The notes under the pieces are model-generated. The model saw only the letters and a program-made list of their open reading frames with translations, was not told where the DNA came from and searched no databases. Below, one piece after another: positions 18,748 to 26,889 of a stretch of 64,000 bases of DNA (within the stretch, counting starts at the first letter, position 1; each line of letters starts with the position of its first letter). The position numbers and the translations under genes were made by a program. Source of the DNA: Prevotella sp. 10(H) (GTDB lineage Bacteria > Bacteroidota > Bacteroidia > Bacteroidales > Dysgonomonadaceae); NCBI RefSeq assembly GCF_000711235.1, contig NZ_JOMI01000007.1:372001-436000 (forward strand). Direction: 5' to 3'.

Positions 18748-19467
18748 ATGAAGATTTTATTTTTAAAATATTTATTTCTTATCACTCTCTTTATTTTTTT
18801 TAACTCCTGTGAAAACGAAAGCGTAGCATTAACATCTCCTGATAAAAAAGTTAAACTGGAAATTATAATCAAAGAAGGGAAACCATATTATCAGGTAAAA
18901 CAGGAGGGCAAGACGATGGTCGATAAATCGGAACTTGGCTTCACACTTCATAATAACGAGCCTTGCAAAGGTGTTCTGTTTGGAAATATAAATTATCAAT
19001 TCTCTAAAAAAGGGGATGAGTGTATTTGGGGTACCGGCAATACCTACAACCAGATTGTAATAGGATTAGAAGAGAAAGGAGATACGAAAAGAAAATTCGA
19101 TATAGTTTTCCGGGTATTCAATAACGGCTATCAGTTCCGTTACGAATTCCCGATTCAAAACAATTTGAAAGAATTCATTATTGCCGATGAGAGTACAGAA
19201 TTCAATTTGCCGAAAGAATATGCATTGGCAGATAATCCGGATACTATCAATAATTCTTTCATATTCAAAACAGACGGTGGAGCATACTACACAATTTCTG
19301 AGTTGGAAATAGACAATTATCCAGCCATGAGACTGACCGGCAAAGATGAAACATCAGTCTATAAAATAGACCTGACATCTAAATCGAAGCAGAAACAGTT
19401 GTTGTTGAAAGCTCCGGGAATTACTCCCTGGCGAGTTGTGCTTTTTCCGGATACAATGCCGGAATAA
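18748..19467 (+). CDS. GH97 N-terminal domain lipoprotein lacking the catalytic domain
   Basis: 239 residues with a lipoprotein signal (FIFFNSC). The body matches the N-terminal beta-sandwich of glycoside hydrolase family 97: SPDKKVKLEII, YYQVKQEGK, SELGFTLHNN, FDIVFRVFNNGYQFRYEFP, AYYTISELEIDNYPAMRL and APGITPWRVVLFPD. Full GH97 enzymes have about 640-740 residues, with the TIM-barrel starting just after this point; here the stop follows directly. Either a truncation left a remnant or the domain persists as a stand-alone sugar-binding lipoprotein for the SusCD pair. No continuation is present in the 135 nt before miaB. Confidence 0.8.
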   Translation: MKILFLKYLFLITLFIFFNSCENESVALTSPDKKVKLEIIIKEGKPYYQVKQEGKTMVDKSELGFTLHNNEPCKGVLFGNINYQFSKKGDECIWGTGNTYNQIVIGLEEKGDTKRKFDIVFRVFNNGYQFRYEFPIQNNLKEFIIADESTEFNLPKEYALADNPDTINNSFIFKTDGGAYYTISELEIDNYPAMRLTGKDETSVYKIDLTSKSKQKQLLLKAPGITPWRVVLFPDTMPE

Positions 19468-19488
19468 CCTAATAGATAGTATTATTAA

Positions 19489-19534
19489 CATAGCCATGAC
19501 GGGATAGTGACATACTATTCCGTTTTTCTTTGTA
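19489..19534 (+). terminator. Terminator-like repeat, copy B (right of the Sus locus)
   Basis: Second copy of the 46-nt element at 12023-12068. Stem ACGGGATAGT (19499-19508) pairs with ACTATTCCGT (19514-19523), with one G-T pair, then TTTTTCTTTG. It ends the Sus locus 21 nt after the GH97-N stop. Confidence 0.75.
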
Positions 19535-19540
19535 CTTTTG
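19533..19540 (+). promoter_or_regulatory. Candidate -7 promoter element for miaB
   Basis: TACTTTTG fits TAnnTTTG and directly abuts the terminator repeat; the miaB ATG is at 19603. A -33 box is not obvious. Confidence 0.35.
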
Positions 19541-19602
19541 CCGGACAGAAACGATCTGCGATAGATCATTTCTCAATATAAAACTTATTAAAACATATTT
19601 CT

Positions 19603-20973
19603 ATGAACAACGAAAAAGGACTGGACTTTAAATCCACGACTGAAACCGGAGAAAAGAAACTGTTCATCGAAACCTATGGCTGCCAGATGAATGTGGCAGA
19701 CAGCGAGGTTGTTGCATCGGTAATGCAGATGGACGGATATACAATGACGGATAAGCTTGAAGATGCCGATGCCGTATTTGTCAACACGTGCTCGATACGC
19801 GATAATGCCGAACAAAGGGTTATCCAGCGTCTGGAGTATATCAATGCCATAAAGAAAAAACGCAAGCCCCGCATGATAATCGGTGTGCTTGGTTGTATGG
19901 CAGAACGTGTAAAAGAAGAACTGCATGAAAAACATCATGTGGATGTAGTAGTCGGCCCCGATGCCTATCTCGACCTGCCCAATCTGGTAGGAGCCGCCGA
20001 GAAAGGCGAAAAAGCAATCAATGTCGTATTATCCAAGACTGAAACCTATAAGGATGTTATTCCTCTCCGTATAGGCGGGAATCATATATCCGGCTTCGTA
20101 TCTATTATGCGTGGATGCGACAAGGTCTGTTCATATTGTATAGTACCCTATACTCGCGGACGTGAGCGCAGCCGTTTGCCGCAAAGCATACTCAACGAAG
20201 TAGCCGATCTGCGGGATAAAGGTTTTAAGGAAGTTACCCTACTGGGGCAGAATGTGAATTCGTACCGTTATAAAAATGACGATGGAACGATAGTTGATTT
20301 CTCCCGATTGCTTGAACTGGTTGCCCTTGAAGCACCTCAGATGCGCATCCGTTTTACTACTTCATATCCGACCGATATGACAGACGAAACACTCGAAATA
20401 ATAGCTAAATACGATAATCTGTGTAAGTTTATACATTTACCCATACAGTCCGGAAGTAGCCGTATGCTGGATGTGATGAAGCGCAAATATGACAGGGGAT
20501 GGTATCTCGACCGTATAGCAGCTATCAGGCGCATTATCCCGGGATGTGGAATATCTACCGATATTATGTGCGGGTTCCATTCCGAAACGGAAGAGGATCA
20601 GCAGGAAACACTGTCTTTGATGCGTGAAGTTTGCTTCGATTCGGCCTTTATGTTTAAATACTCGGAGCGTCCGGGTACATTTGCCGCAAAAAAACTGAAA
20701 GACGACGTGCCGGAAGATGTTAAGATAAAGAGGCTGCAGGAAATTATCGATTTACAGAACGAATGTTCGCTGGAAAGCAACAAGAATGATGTGGGTAAAG
20801 TATTCGAAGTGCTTGTCGAAGGATTTTCCAAGCGTTCGCGGGAGCAATTATTCGGCCGCACTTCGCAGAACAAAGTTGTCATCTTCGATAAGGGCAATTA
20901 CAAAATCGGAGATCTTGTAAATGTAAGAGTTACAGGAAATACATCGGCGACTCTGTTTGGCGAATCTATCTGA
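19603..20973 (+). CDS. miaB: tRNA-2-methylthio-N6-dimethylallyladenosine synthase MiaB
   Basis: 456 residues, cytosolic radical-SAM enzyme that adds a methylthio group to position 37 of tRNAs reading UNN codons. N-terminal UPF0004 domain with its three cluster cysteines (YGCQMN, NTCSIRDNAEQR, LGCMAER), the radical-SAM site CDKVCSYC followed by IVPYTRGRERSR, and a C-terminal TRAM domain ending NTSATLFGES. All six cluster-binding cysteines are present. It stands alone between the Sus locus and a YtxH gene. Confidence 0.95.
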   Translation: MNNEKGLDFKSTTETGEKKLFIETYGCQMNVADSEVVASVMQMDGYTMTDKLEDADAVFVNTCSIRDNAEQRVIQRLEYINAIKKKRKPRMIIGVLGCMAERVKEELHEKHHVDVVVGPDAYLDLPNLVGAAEKGEKAINVVLSKTETYKDVIPLRIGGNHISGFVSIMRGCDKVCSYCIVPYTRGRERSRLPQSILNEVADLRDKGFKEVTLLGQNVNSYRYKNDDGTIVDFSRLLELVALEAPQMRIRFTTSYPTDMTDETLEIIAKYDNLCKFIHLPIQSGSSRMLDVMKRKYDRGWYLDRIAAIRRIIPGCGISTDIMCGFHSETEEDQQETLSLMREVCFDSAFMFKYSERPGTFAAKKLKDDVPEDVKIKRLQEIIDLQNECSLESNKNDVGKVFEVLVEGFSKRSREQLFGRTSQNKVVIFDKGNYKIGDLVNVRVTGNTSATLFGESI

Positions 20974-21114
20974 TTTTCAATTCCCGATTTATGTTTTTGT
21001 TAAATAAAAAATGCTTTTTTTTCAAAAAAGTAACTATATTAGACGTCCGTTTAGTAAACTTTGAAAGGAAATAGTTTGTTATAGATAAAACTAATAAATT
21101 TAAATTTTAAGATT

Positions 21115-21318
21115 ATGAATAAGACTGGCTCTAATTTACTATTTTTAGCCATAGGTGCTGCTTTAGGTGCAGCAGTGGGATATGTTGCGGCTTCTGACAA
21201 AAAAGAAGAATGGTTGAAAGATATCAACTGTCTGGTAGACAAAGTAAAAGGTAATGTGAAAAATGCGGCAAGCAGAGGACGCGATAAGATAGACGAGTTG
21301 AGAAGTGATGTTGAGTAA
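21115..21318 (+). CDS. YtxH-like small membrane protein
   Basis: 67 residues: a glycine/alanine-rich membrane segment (FLAIGAALGAAVGYVAA) then a charged amphipathic helix with KVKGNVKNAASRGRDKIDEL, as in YtxH/gas-vesicle-like stress proteins. It opens a three-gene unit; its stop overlaps the next start by 11 nt. Likely an inner-membrane envelope protein; function unknown. Confidence 0.75.
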   Translation: MNKTGSNLLFLAIGAALGAAVGYVAASDKKEEWLKDINCLVDKVKGNVKNAASRGRDKIDELRSDVE

Positions 21319-21700
21319 TAAGGAGACAGATAAAAGCTTAGATACTCTGGTTGAAGAAGCAAAACTGGAACTATCTACCTATGTCGTCAGGCGCATACGG
21401 CTGTTTAAGCTCGATGCATTTGAGAAGTTGGGGATATCCGCTTCCAGTCTGGGATATGGCGTGATAGTTTTATTCATTCTTGCATTTTTGGTATTTTTCA
21501 TCTTGGTAGGAATGGCCTTTTTCATCGGGGAATTGCTTAACAGCCTCGCTGCCGGATTTGGTATCATGGCTCTGTTTTCCTTGTTTGTTCTTTTTATCGT
21601 TTTCCTTTGCAGGAAGATCATTAAACAATCTATACTGAATGGTACTATAACCTTTCTCAGGGGCTTAGAAGAAAAGGAGGATGACAATGAAGAAAAATAA
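21308..21700 (+). CDS. Holin-X/YqjE-like membrane protein
   Basis: 130 residues from ATG 21308, overlapping the YtxH gene by 11 nt. An amphipathic N-terminus (LVEEAKLELSTYVVRRIRLF) precedes two membrane helices (VIVLFILAFLVFFILVGMAF and GFGIMALFSLFVLFIVFLC) and a charged tail. This is the layout of the YqjE/putative holin superfamily, which in Bacteroidetes is usually found between a YtxH gene and another small gene and is not phage-related here. Confidence 0.75.
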   Translation: MLSNKETDKSLDTLVEEAKLELSTYVVRRIRLFKLDAFEKLGISASSLGYGVIVLFILAFLVFFILVGMAFFIGELLNSLAAGFGIMALFSLFVLFIVFLCRKIIKQSILNGTITFLRGLEEKEDDNEEK

Positions 21701-22076
21701 GTTGACCCCATTGGATGAGCTTCGCCGCGAAAAAGCTATAGTAAAGCGGGAATGTGCCGAAAGTGAAGACCGCTTGGCGGGGCAGTGGCTTTATTTTTCA
21801 GATAATGCCGGTTCACTCATATTTCATAGTGTAGTGAATGTAGTACTGCGTCAGTTTGGTTTCGGCCATAAAGCGAAGAGCAGAGAAGAGGAAGATGATT
21901 CTAATAGCGGTGGCGGTGTAATGCATGGCCTGTTAAGTAGTCTGAAAGCCTACTATCCTGTTTTATTGGAAATATTACAACCTGTCTTATTGGGTTTTGT
22001 CGTCAAGAAAATAAAGTCTGCTTTTACAAGTAAGAAAAAGAAAAAGCGTAAATATTATTACGACGATGAGGATTAA
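21687..22076 (+). CDS. Uncharacterised small protein, third gene of YtxH unit
   Basis: 129 residues from ATG 21687, chosen over ATG 21681 because GGAGG (21676-21680) then sits at the usual distance. It overlaps the previous gene by 14 nt. An N-terminal charged helix is followed by LFSSLIFH-like weakly hydrophobic stretches, a second hydrophobic part (YYPVLLEILQPVLLGFVVKK) and a very basic KKKKKRK tail then DDED. It probably associates with the membrane. No family recognised; the linkage suggests it works with the YtxH and YqjE-like proteins. Confidence 0.65.
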   Translation: MKKNKLTPLDELRREKAIVKRECAESEDRLAGQWLYFSDNAGSLIFHSVVNVVLRQFGFGHKAKSREEEDDSNSGGGVMHGLLSSLKAYYPVLLEILQPVLLGFVVKKIKSAFTSKKKKKRKYYYDDED

Positions 22077-22092
22077 TCAGTAGAAGAAAAAT

Positions 22093-22131
22093 AAAAAAGC
22101 CAGCAAATACGAGTGTATTGCTGGCTTTTTT
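22093..22131 (+). terminator. Terminator of the YtxH unit
   Basis: AAAAAGCCAGC (22094-22104) and an extended stem pair with GCTGGCTTTTTT (22120-22131), with one bulged A, 17 nt after the stop. Confidence 0.85.
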
Positions 22132-22345
22132 ATGCTATATATATCTTAGAAATTTATCTATGTATAAAGCTTTTAGCCATTGGCTGATAGTTTTTAGCTC
22201 TTTGAATTGGAAATCGGCGGAGCCAAATGATATAGTAGTTACAAGTTACTTCGCCCTGCGGGGAGTTACAAGTTTTTAAATTGATAGTTGACAGCGTTTC
22301 TGTTTTTACACTGTCAATTATCATTTGTCCATTGTCAACTGAAAA

Positions 22346-22434
22346 GTGTTACTATTGTTACTTTTTGAGTTTTTTCATAAAAAGAAAGCTAACGGCTAAA
22401 AAGCTATAATCCGTTACTTTTGTTACCTTTTAAC
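22346..22434 (+). repeat. GTTAC-rich intergenic repeat, copy 1
   Basis: Block 1 at 22346-22361 (GTGTTACTATTGTTAC) and block 2 at 22411-22434 (CCGTTAC, TTTTGTTAC, CTTTTAAC). Block 2 matches the reverse complement of 62021-62044 at 22 of 24 positions; block 1 matches the reverse complement of 62112-62128. Confidence 0.6.
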
Positions 22435-22559
22435 ATTATAAGGTTAAAAGATGTAAATCATTTTACAGGTGTTAATGAAAGTGTTAATTTATTCTGTAAA
22501 AATATACAATAAAGTGGTGTTTAATATGCTGTGAGCAAAGAGTTCTTGCTTATTATTCC

Positions 22560-22567
22560 TACTTTTG
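22560..22567 (+). promoter_or_regulatory. Candidate -7 promoter element for the GHL10 operon
   Basis: TACTTTTG (TAnnTTTG) 26 nt before the ATG at 22594, after a long gap, so it is the natural promoter position for the six-gene unit downstream. -33 weak. Confidence 0.4.
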
Positions 22568-22593
22568 TAAAGTTTTAAAATAAACATGTTTTT

Positions 22594-24141
22594 ATGAATA
22601 AAAATAAAGCCCTTTACCTGTTAACTTCGGCGGTAATTATTCTTCTCATCTCGTCATGTAAAACACAGCAACGTGTTACTTTTTCAGACATAGCACATCC
22701 CAAACGCGAGTTCAGGGGAGCATGGCTGAGTACTGCATGGCAGACGAGGTACAGGACAATGACCGTATCGCAAATGAAGAACTACTTTGTGAATACATTG
22801 AACGAACTTCAGGCGGAAGGCATAAATGCTATTATTTTTCAGGCGCGGCCGTATGCCGATGCATTCTATAAGTCGGAACTGGAGCCGTGGAGCGCTTTCC
22901 TTACAGGCACACAGGGTGTGGCTCCCGAAGGTGGCTTCGATCCGTTGAAATTTCTGGTAGAAGAGTGCCACAAACGGAATATGGAGTTACATGCATGGCT
23001 CAATCCTTATCGGGTATCTGCCAGCGAAAACGATATGTTTGCCAGAGACCATATCTACCGGAAATATCCCGAACGCTTTGTAAAATACGGAGGTAAGGTC
23101 TATTTCGATCCGGGTATCCCTGAAAACCGCAAGTTTATCTGCGATGTGGTAAAGGATATTGTGATGCGTTACGATGTAGATGCAATACATATGGATGACT
23201 ATTTCTATCCGTATCCTATAGCAGGAGAAGGCTTTCCGGATGATAACAGTTTCGCTACTTACGGGCCAAAACAGGGATTCTCCCGCAACCAGCTCCCGGA
23301 TTGGCGGAGGAATAATGTAAATATGCTGATTCAGGACATTAAATATACACTCTTGAAGAACAAGCCGTGGGTAAGATTCGGTATCAGCCCGTTCGGTATT
23401 TACCGGAATAAGAAGAGTACGCCGGACGGTTCGGGCAGCAATACCAACGGATTGCAGAATTATGACGACCTGTATGCGGATGTGAAACTATGGGTGAAGA
23501 ACGGCTGGATAGATTACAATATGCCGCAGATATATTGGGAGATAGGTCATAATCTGGCGGACTATAAAACCCTGATAGAGTGGTGGGCGCATAATAATTA
23601 TGACGGGCATCTGTATATCGGTCAGGATGTGAAGCGTACTATGGATGCGAGCACACAGCCTTCGGGAGATAATCAACTGAACGAAAAGATGGTGCTTTCG
23701 AGAAGTTATACGACTGTACATGGAAATTGTTTCTGGCCTGCTTACGAACTGCTAGATAACTATAAGGGTGTTGCGAGCCGATTGAAAAGCGATTATCATA
23801 AGTATCCGGCTCTCATTCCTGCATATACACATATGCACAAGAAAGCACCTAAAAAGGTAAATAAAGTGGAAGAGGCTTATACGGCATCGGCTCATACATT
23901 GCAGTGGACAAGTAACGGTGATAAATACGATCCTGAAACTGCTCAATATTACGTTGTATACCGCTTTGCAAAAGGAGAGAAGGAGAATCTGGACAATCCA
24001 CAGCATATCATAGCTATAACCCGCGACAAGAGCATTGTGTTGCCATATGAGGGCGGGCGAAAGGAATATAAATATGTGGTTACGGCGGTGGATGCATTCC
24101 ATAACGAATCGAAGGGGAAGTCTAAAAAGGTGAAGTTGTAA
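22594..24141 (+). CDS. GHL10/DUF187 family glycosyl hydrolase-like lipoprotein
   Basis: 515 residues with a lipoprotein signal (LLISSC). The conserved GHL10 (YngK/DUF187) pattern is present: REFRGAWLSTAWQTRY, INAIIFQARPYADAFYKS, ELHAWLNPYRVS, YDVDAIHMDDYFYPYP and a closing Fn3-like segment (YYVVYRF, IVLPYEGGRKEYKYVVTAVD). These TIM-barrel proteins are thought to act on cell-wall or exopolysaccharide glycans. First gene of a compact operon: its TAA overlaps the ATG of the methyltransferase gene by one base. Confidence 0.88.
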   Translation: MNKNKALYLLTSAVIILLISSCKTQQRVTFSDIAHPKREFRGAWLSTAWQTRYRTMTVSQMKNYFVNTLNELQAEGINAIIFQARPYADAFYKSELEPWSAFLTGTQGVAPEGGFDPLKFLVEECHKRNMELHAWLNPYRVSASENDMFARDHIYRKYPERFVKYGGKVYFDPGIPENRKFICDVVKDIVMRYDVDAIHMDDYFYPYPIAGEGFPDDNSFATYGPKQGFSRNQLPDWRRNNVNMLIQDIKYTLLKNKPWVRFGISPFGIYRNKKSTPDGSGSNTNGLQNYDDLYADVKLWVKNGWIDYNMPQIYWEIGHNLADYKTLIEWWAHNNYDGHLYIGQDVKRTMDASTQPSGDNQLNEKMVLSRSYTTVHGNCFWPAYELLDNYKGVASRLKSDYHKYPALIPAYTHMHKKAPKKVNKVEEAYTASAHTLQWTSNGDKYDPETAQYYVVYRFAKGEKENLDNPQHIIAITRDKSIVLPYEGGRKEYKYVVTAVDAFHNESKGKSKKVKL

Positions 24142-25304
24142 TGAGAGGAAGAGAGTTTAAAATGATAGCCAAAACAATGGCTGGTTTAGAAGACGTTCTG
24201 GCGGAAGAGTTAACAACCTTAGGTGCCAATGACATAGAGATCGGTAAGCGGATGGTTTCGTTTAAGGGTGATCTGGCTATGATGTATCGGGCTAATGTAC
24301 ATTGCCGCACGGCTTTGCGAATACTTCGTCCTGTATATGAGTTCAAGGCAAAGACAGCCGATGAGATATATAAGAAAGTAAAGGCGATGAACTGGTATGA
24401 ACACCTGACGGAAGAGAGTACATTTGCCATAGATGCCATTACTTTCTCGGATTATTTCACTCATTCCAAGTTTGTTGCTTATCGGGTCAAAGATGCTATT
24501 GCCGATTACTTTATGCAGAAGACAGAGAAAAGGCCGTCTGTAGATACAAAAGATCCTGATCTGCTTATCAACTTTCACGTGGCTCACGATAAATGCACTT
24601 TGTCTTTCGATAGTTCAGGAGAATCATTACATAAACGCGGCTACCGTGTAGCCCAGACAGAAGCTCCATTGAATGAAGTATTGGCTGCCGGCATGATACT
24701 GAAAACCGGATGGCGTGGCGAATCGGATTTCGTCGACCCGATGTGTGGTTCGGGTACATTGCTTATCGAGGCGGCTATGATTGCCATGAATGTACCTCCG
24801 GGGATATACAGGCCGAACTTTGCTTTTGAGAAATGGAAAAACTTTAATGCCGACCTTTTTGAAACTATCTATAATGATGACAGTGGAGAGCGTGAGTTCA
24901 AATATAAAATATACGGATCTGATATTTCAGCCGAGGCCATTGATATAGCAGCCCAAAATATTAAGAGTGCAGGACTGGAACGTAGTATCGATCTGAAAGT
25001 AATGCCGTTTGAAAATTATACAAAGGCTCCTGCTGAAAATGGTATACTGGTAACTAATCCGCCATATGGAGAACGGATAAAACCGGAAGACTTATCAGGC
25101 TTATACGAGAATTTAGGAGAACGGCTGAAACATGTTTTCACTGGCTATTCCGCATGGATACTCAGTTATAAAAAAGAATGCTTTGATAAGATAGGCCTGA
25201 AGCCATCGAAGAAAATTCAGCTGGTAAACGGTTCATTACAATGTGAATTCCGGAAGTATGATATATTTGCCGGAAAGAGAAATGAATCAAAAAAGAATAG
25301 TTAA
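24141..25304 (+). CDS. THUMP-domain class I SAM-dependent RNA methyltransferase (RlmL-N-like)
   Basis: 387 residues. N-terminal THUMP region (about 30-165, AGLEDVLAEELTTLGA start) followed by a Rossmann methyltransferase with motif I DPMCGSGTLLIEAA and the amino-N methyltransferase motif IV TNPPYGER. This layout matches the RlmL N-terminal half (23S rRNA m2G2445) and TRM14-like enzymes. The ATG overlaps the previous stop (TAATG). Bacteroidetes often have it without the RlmK half. Confidence 0.9.
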   Translation: MRGREFKMIAKTMAGLEDVLAEELTTLGANDIEIGKRMVSFKGDLAMMYRANVHCRTALRILRPVYEFKAKTADEIYKKVKAMNWYEHLTEESTFAIDAITFSDYFTHSKFVAYRVKDAIADYFMQKTEKRPSVDTKDPDLLINFHVAHDKCTLSFDSSGESLHKRGYRVAQTEAPLNEVLAAGMILKTGWRGESDFVDPMCGSGTLLIEAAMIAMNVPPGIYRPNFAFEKWKNFNADLFETIYNDDSGEREFKYKIYGSDISAEAIDIAAQNIKSAGLERSIDLKVMPFENYTKAPAENGILVTNPPYGERIKPEDLSGLYENLGERLKHVFTGYSAWILSYKKECFDKIGLKPSKKIQLVNGSLQCEFRKYDIFAGKRNESKKNS

Positions 25305-25334
25305 CAGAACTCTGATATATAAAAAGGAACGCTT

Positions 25335-25610
25335 ATGAGAAAAATGATTGTCCTCTTATTAGCCGCTGGTTTTGCAGCGAATATGTCTTCCTGCTACACA
25401 GGTCGTCCTATTGCCCGTAAAGCGCCTGATAATAATGCGACTTATCGTGTAGACTATCTCTTTGAGCATGAAGGCTGCAAGGTATACAGATTTCAGGATA
25501 TGGGAGAGTATATCTATTTTACGAACTGTTCGGGCAGTTTGACAACAATCACTAACGATTCTACAAGATACAGAATACAAACGATTGTAAAAAACGATCC
25601 ATCGGAATGA
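25335..25610 (+). CDS. DUF4884-like small lipoprotein
   Basis: 91 residues with a lipoprotein signal (ANMSSC). The mature domain has the pattern YRVDYLFEHEGCKVYRFQDM then GEYIYFTNCSG, which I recognise as DUF4884 of Bacteroidetes; function unknown. One base separates its stop from the metallophosphoesterase start, so the two are tightly linked. A second lipoprotein after that gene carries a similar Y-x-V...YR-x-x-D motif. Confidence 0.75.
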   Translation: MRKMIVLLLAAGFAANMSSCYTGRPIARKAPDNNATYRVDYLFEHEGCKVYRFQDMGEYIYFTNCSGSLTTITNDSTRYRIQTIVKNDPSE

Positions 25611-25611
25611 T

Positions 25612-26856
25612 ATGAGAACTGTATTTCTTTATCTCTTCTTTGTCCTGTCTGTATTCTTATCGGCTGAAGAACCGTTAAAGATAGGAGTAATAACTGACAC
25701 TCATTACTTGTCTGAAAAACTCATGGAAGACGGTACTGCCCTTACCAATTATATACAGAGTAGTGGTAAGAATGTGAAAACTGTGCCTGCCGTACTCGAT
25801 CAGGTTTTGACCGATTATCTGAATAGTAATATAGAAGTCTTGTTAGTCTGCGGGGATATAACAAAAGACGGAGAGAAGCAAAGTCATTTGGATTTTGCAG
25901 AAAAGCTGAAACCATTGCAGGATAAAGGAGTAAAAGTTTATGTCATTCCCGGTAATCATGATATCAATATGCCAAATACCCTTGCTCTGAAAGGGGATAA
26001 GGCATTACCTGTAGAAAATATATCGCCGGATGATTTTGTATCTATCTATGCCAATTTTGGTTATGGTAACGCTATAAAAAGAGATGATGCATCATTGAGC
26101 TATGTAGCTTCGTTAAATGACAAGACATGGCTTCTGGCAATAGATGCAGCACGGTATAAGGAATATAAAACAAGGAGTATTTCAGGTGGGAAGATTTCCG
26201 CATCAACAGAGAAATGGATTGTCGACATACTTGATGAAGCCAAGCAGAAAGGTATAACTGTGATAGGCATGATGCATTGGGGACTTACCGAACATATTAT
26301 GTCACAGTCTTTATTCTTTAAAGATTATTTGGTATATGACTGGAGCCGTTTGGCAAATCTCTTTGCAGATAAAGGAATGAAAGCTGTATTTACCGGACAT
26401 TTTCATTCGAATGATATAACGGCTTTCGTATCAGATAAAGGGAATACGATTTATGATATCGAAACAGGTACCTTATCCGGTTATCCATTTGCTTATCGCT
26501 TTGTAGAACTGGATGCAAAAGGTATGGATATAAAGACTAAGAATGTGACTGCGATACCTGATAATCCTAATCTGGCAGAAGAAGATAAGCTACGTATGCG
26601 AATATTGGCTGAAAAACTGGCTATGTCAAAATTTAAAGGATTTGGTTATGGATATAGTCAGGATGTGTTGAAGCAGTTTTCGGAAGTACTCGCGCAAATA
26701 TTCGTACTACATCTTTACGGGGATGAGAAGCCAGATGCAAAGCTCAAAAGATCGATGGAGAATCTTTCTAAAATAATGGATGCACCTATGATGAATATAG
26801 AAGATATGCAGATTGATTTTCTGCCTGCAGATAATAATGTTAGTATAGTATTCTGA
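25612..26856 (+). CDS. Secreted calcineurin-like metallophosphoesterase
   Basis: 414 residues with a signal peptide (VLSVFLSAEE). The metal-site blocks are in order: IGVITDTHYLS, LLVCGDITKDGEKQSH, VYVIPGNHDIN, GMMHWGL and VFTGHFHSND. This is the complete set for a two-metal calcineurin-like site. It is likely periplasmic. The substrate is unknown; relatives include nucleotidases and sphingomyelinase-like phosphodiesterases. Small lipoproteins with related motifs sit on both sides. Confidence 0.88.
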   Translation: MRTVFLYLFFVLSVFLSAEEPLKIGVITDTHYLSEKLMEDGTALTNYIQSSGKNVKTVPAVLDQVLTDYLNSNIEVLLVCGDITKDGEKQSHLDFAEKLKPLQDKGVKVYVIPGNHDINMPNTLALKGDKALPVENISPDDFVSIYANFGYGNAIKRDDASLSYVASLNDKTWLLAIDAARYKEYKTRSISGGKISASTEKWIVDILDEAKQKGITVIGMMHWGLTEHIMSQSLFFKDYLVYDWSRLANLFADKGMKAVFTGHFHSNDITAFVSDKGNTIYDIETGTLSGYPFAYRFVELDAKGMDIKTKNVTAIPDNPNLAEEDKLRMRILAEKLAMSKFKGFGYGYSQDVLKQFSEVLAQIFVLHLYGDEKPDAKLKRSMENLSKIMDAPMMNIEDMQIDFLPADNNVSIVF

Positions 26857-26889
26857 AATGATATAAACACAACTTTAAACAGGCTATTT

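Larger units (their letters stand above)
22132..22593. other. Long intergenic region with degenerate repeats
   Basis: About 460 nt with no plausible gene. It holds a patchwork of short self-similar pieces: AGCCATTGGCT palindrome near 22176, a direct repeat GTTACAAGTT (22236 and 22268 region), TTGACAG/CTGTCAA arms (22284-22319), and GTTAC-rich blocks at 22346-22361 and 22411-22434 that recur inverted at 62021-62128. Confidence 0.6.

Noticed and set aside
19468-19602. Frameshifted remainder of GH97 downstream of the short protein
   Set aside because: Only 135 nt lie before miaB and they hold the terminator repeat and promoter; no GH97 catalytic motif is visible in any frame.
21308-21700. Phage holin
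   Set aside because: Although it resembles the Holin-X superfamily, there are no phage genes near and the YtxH context is a known chromosomal arrangement.
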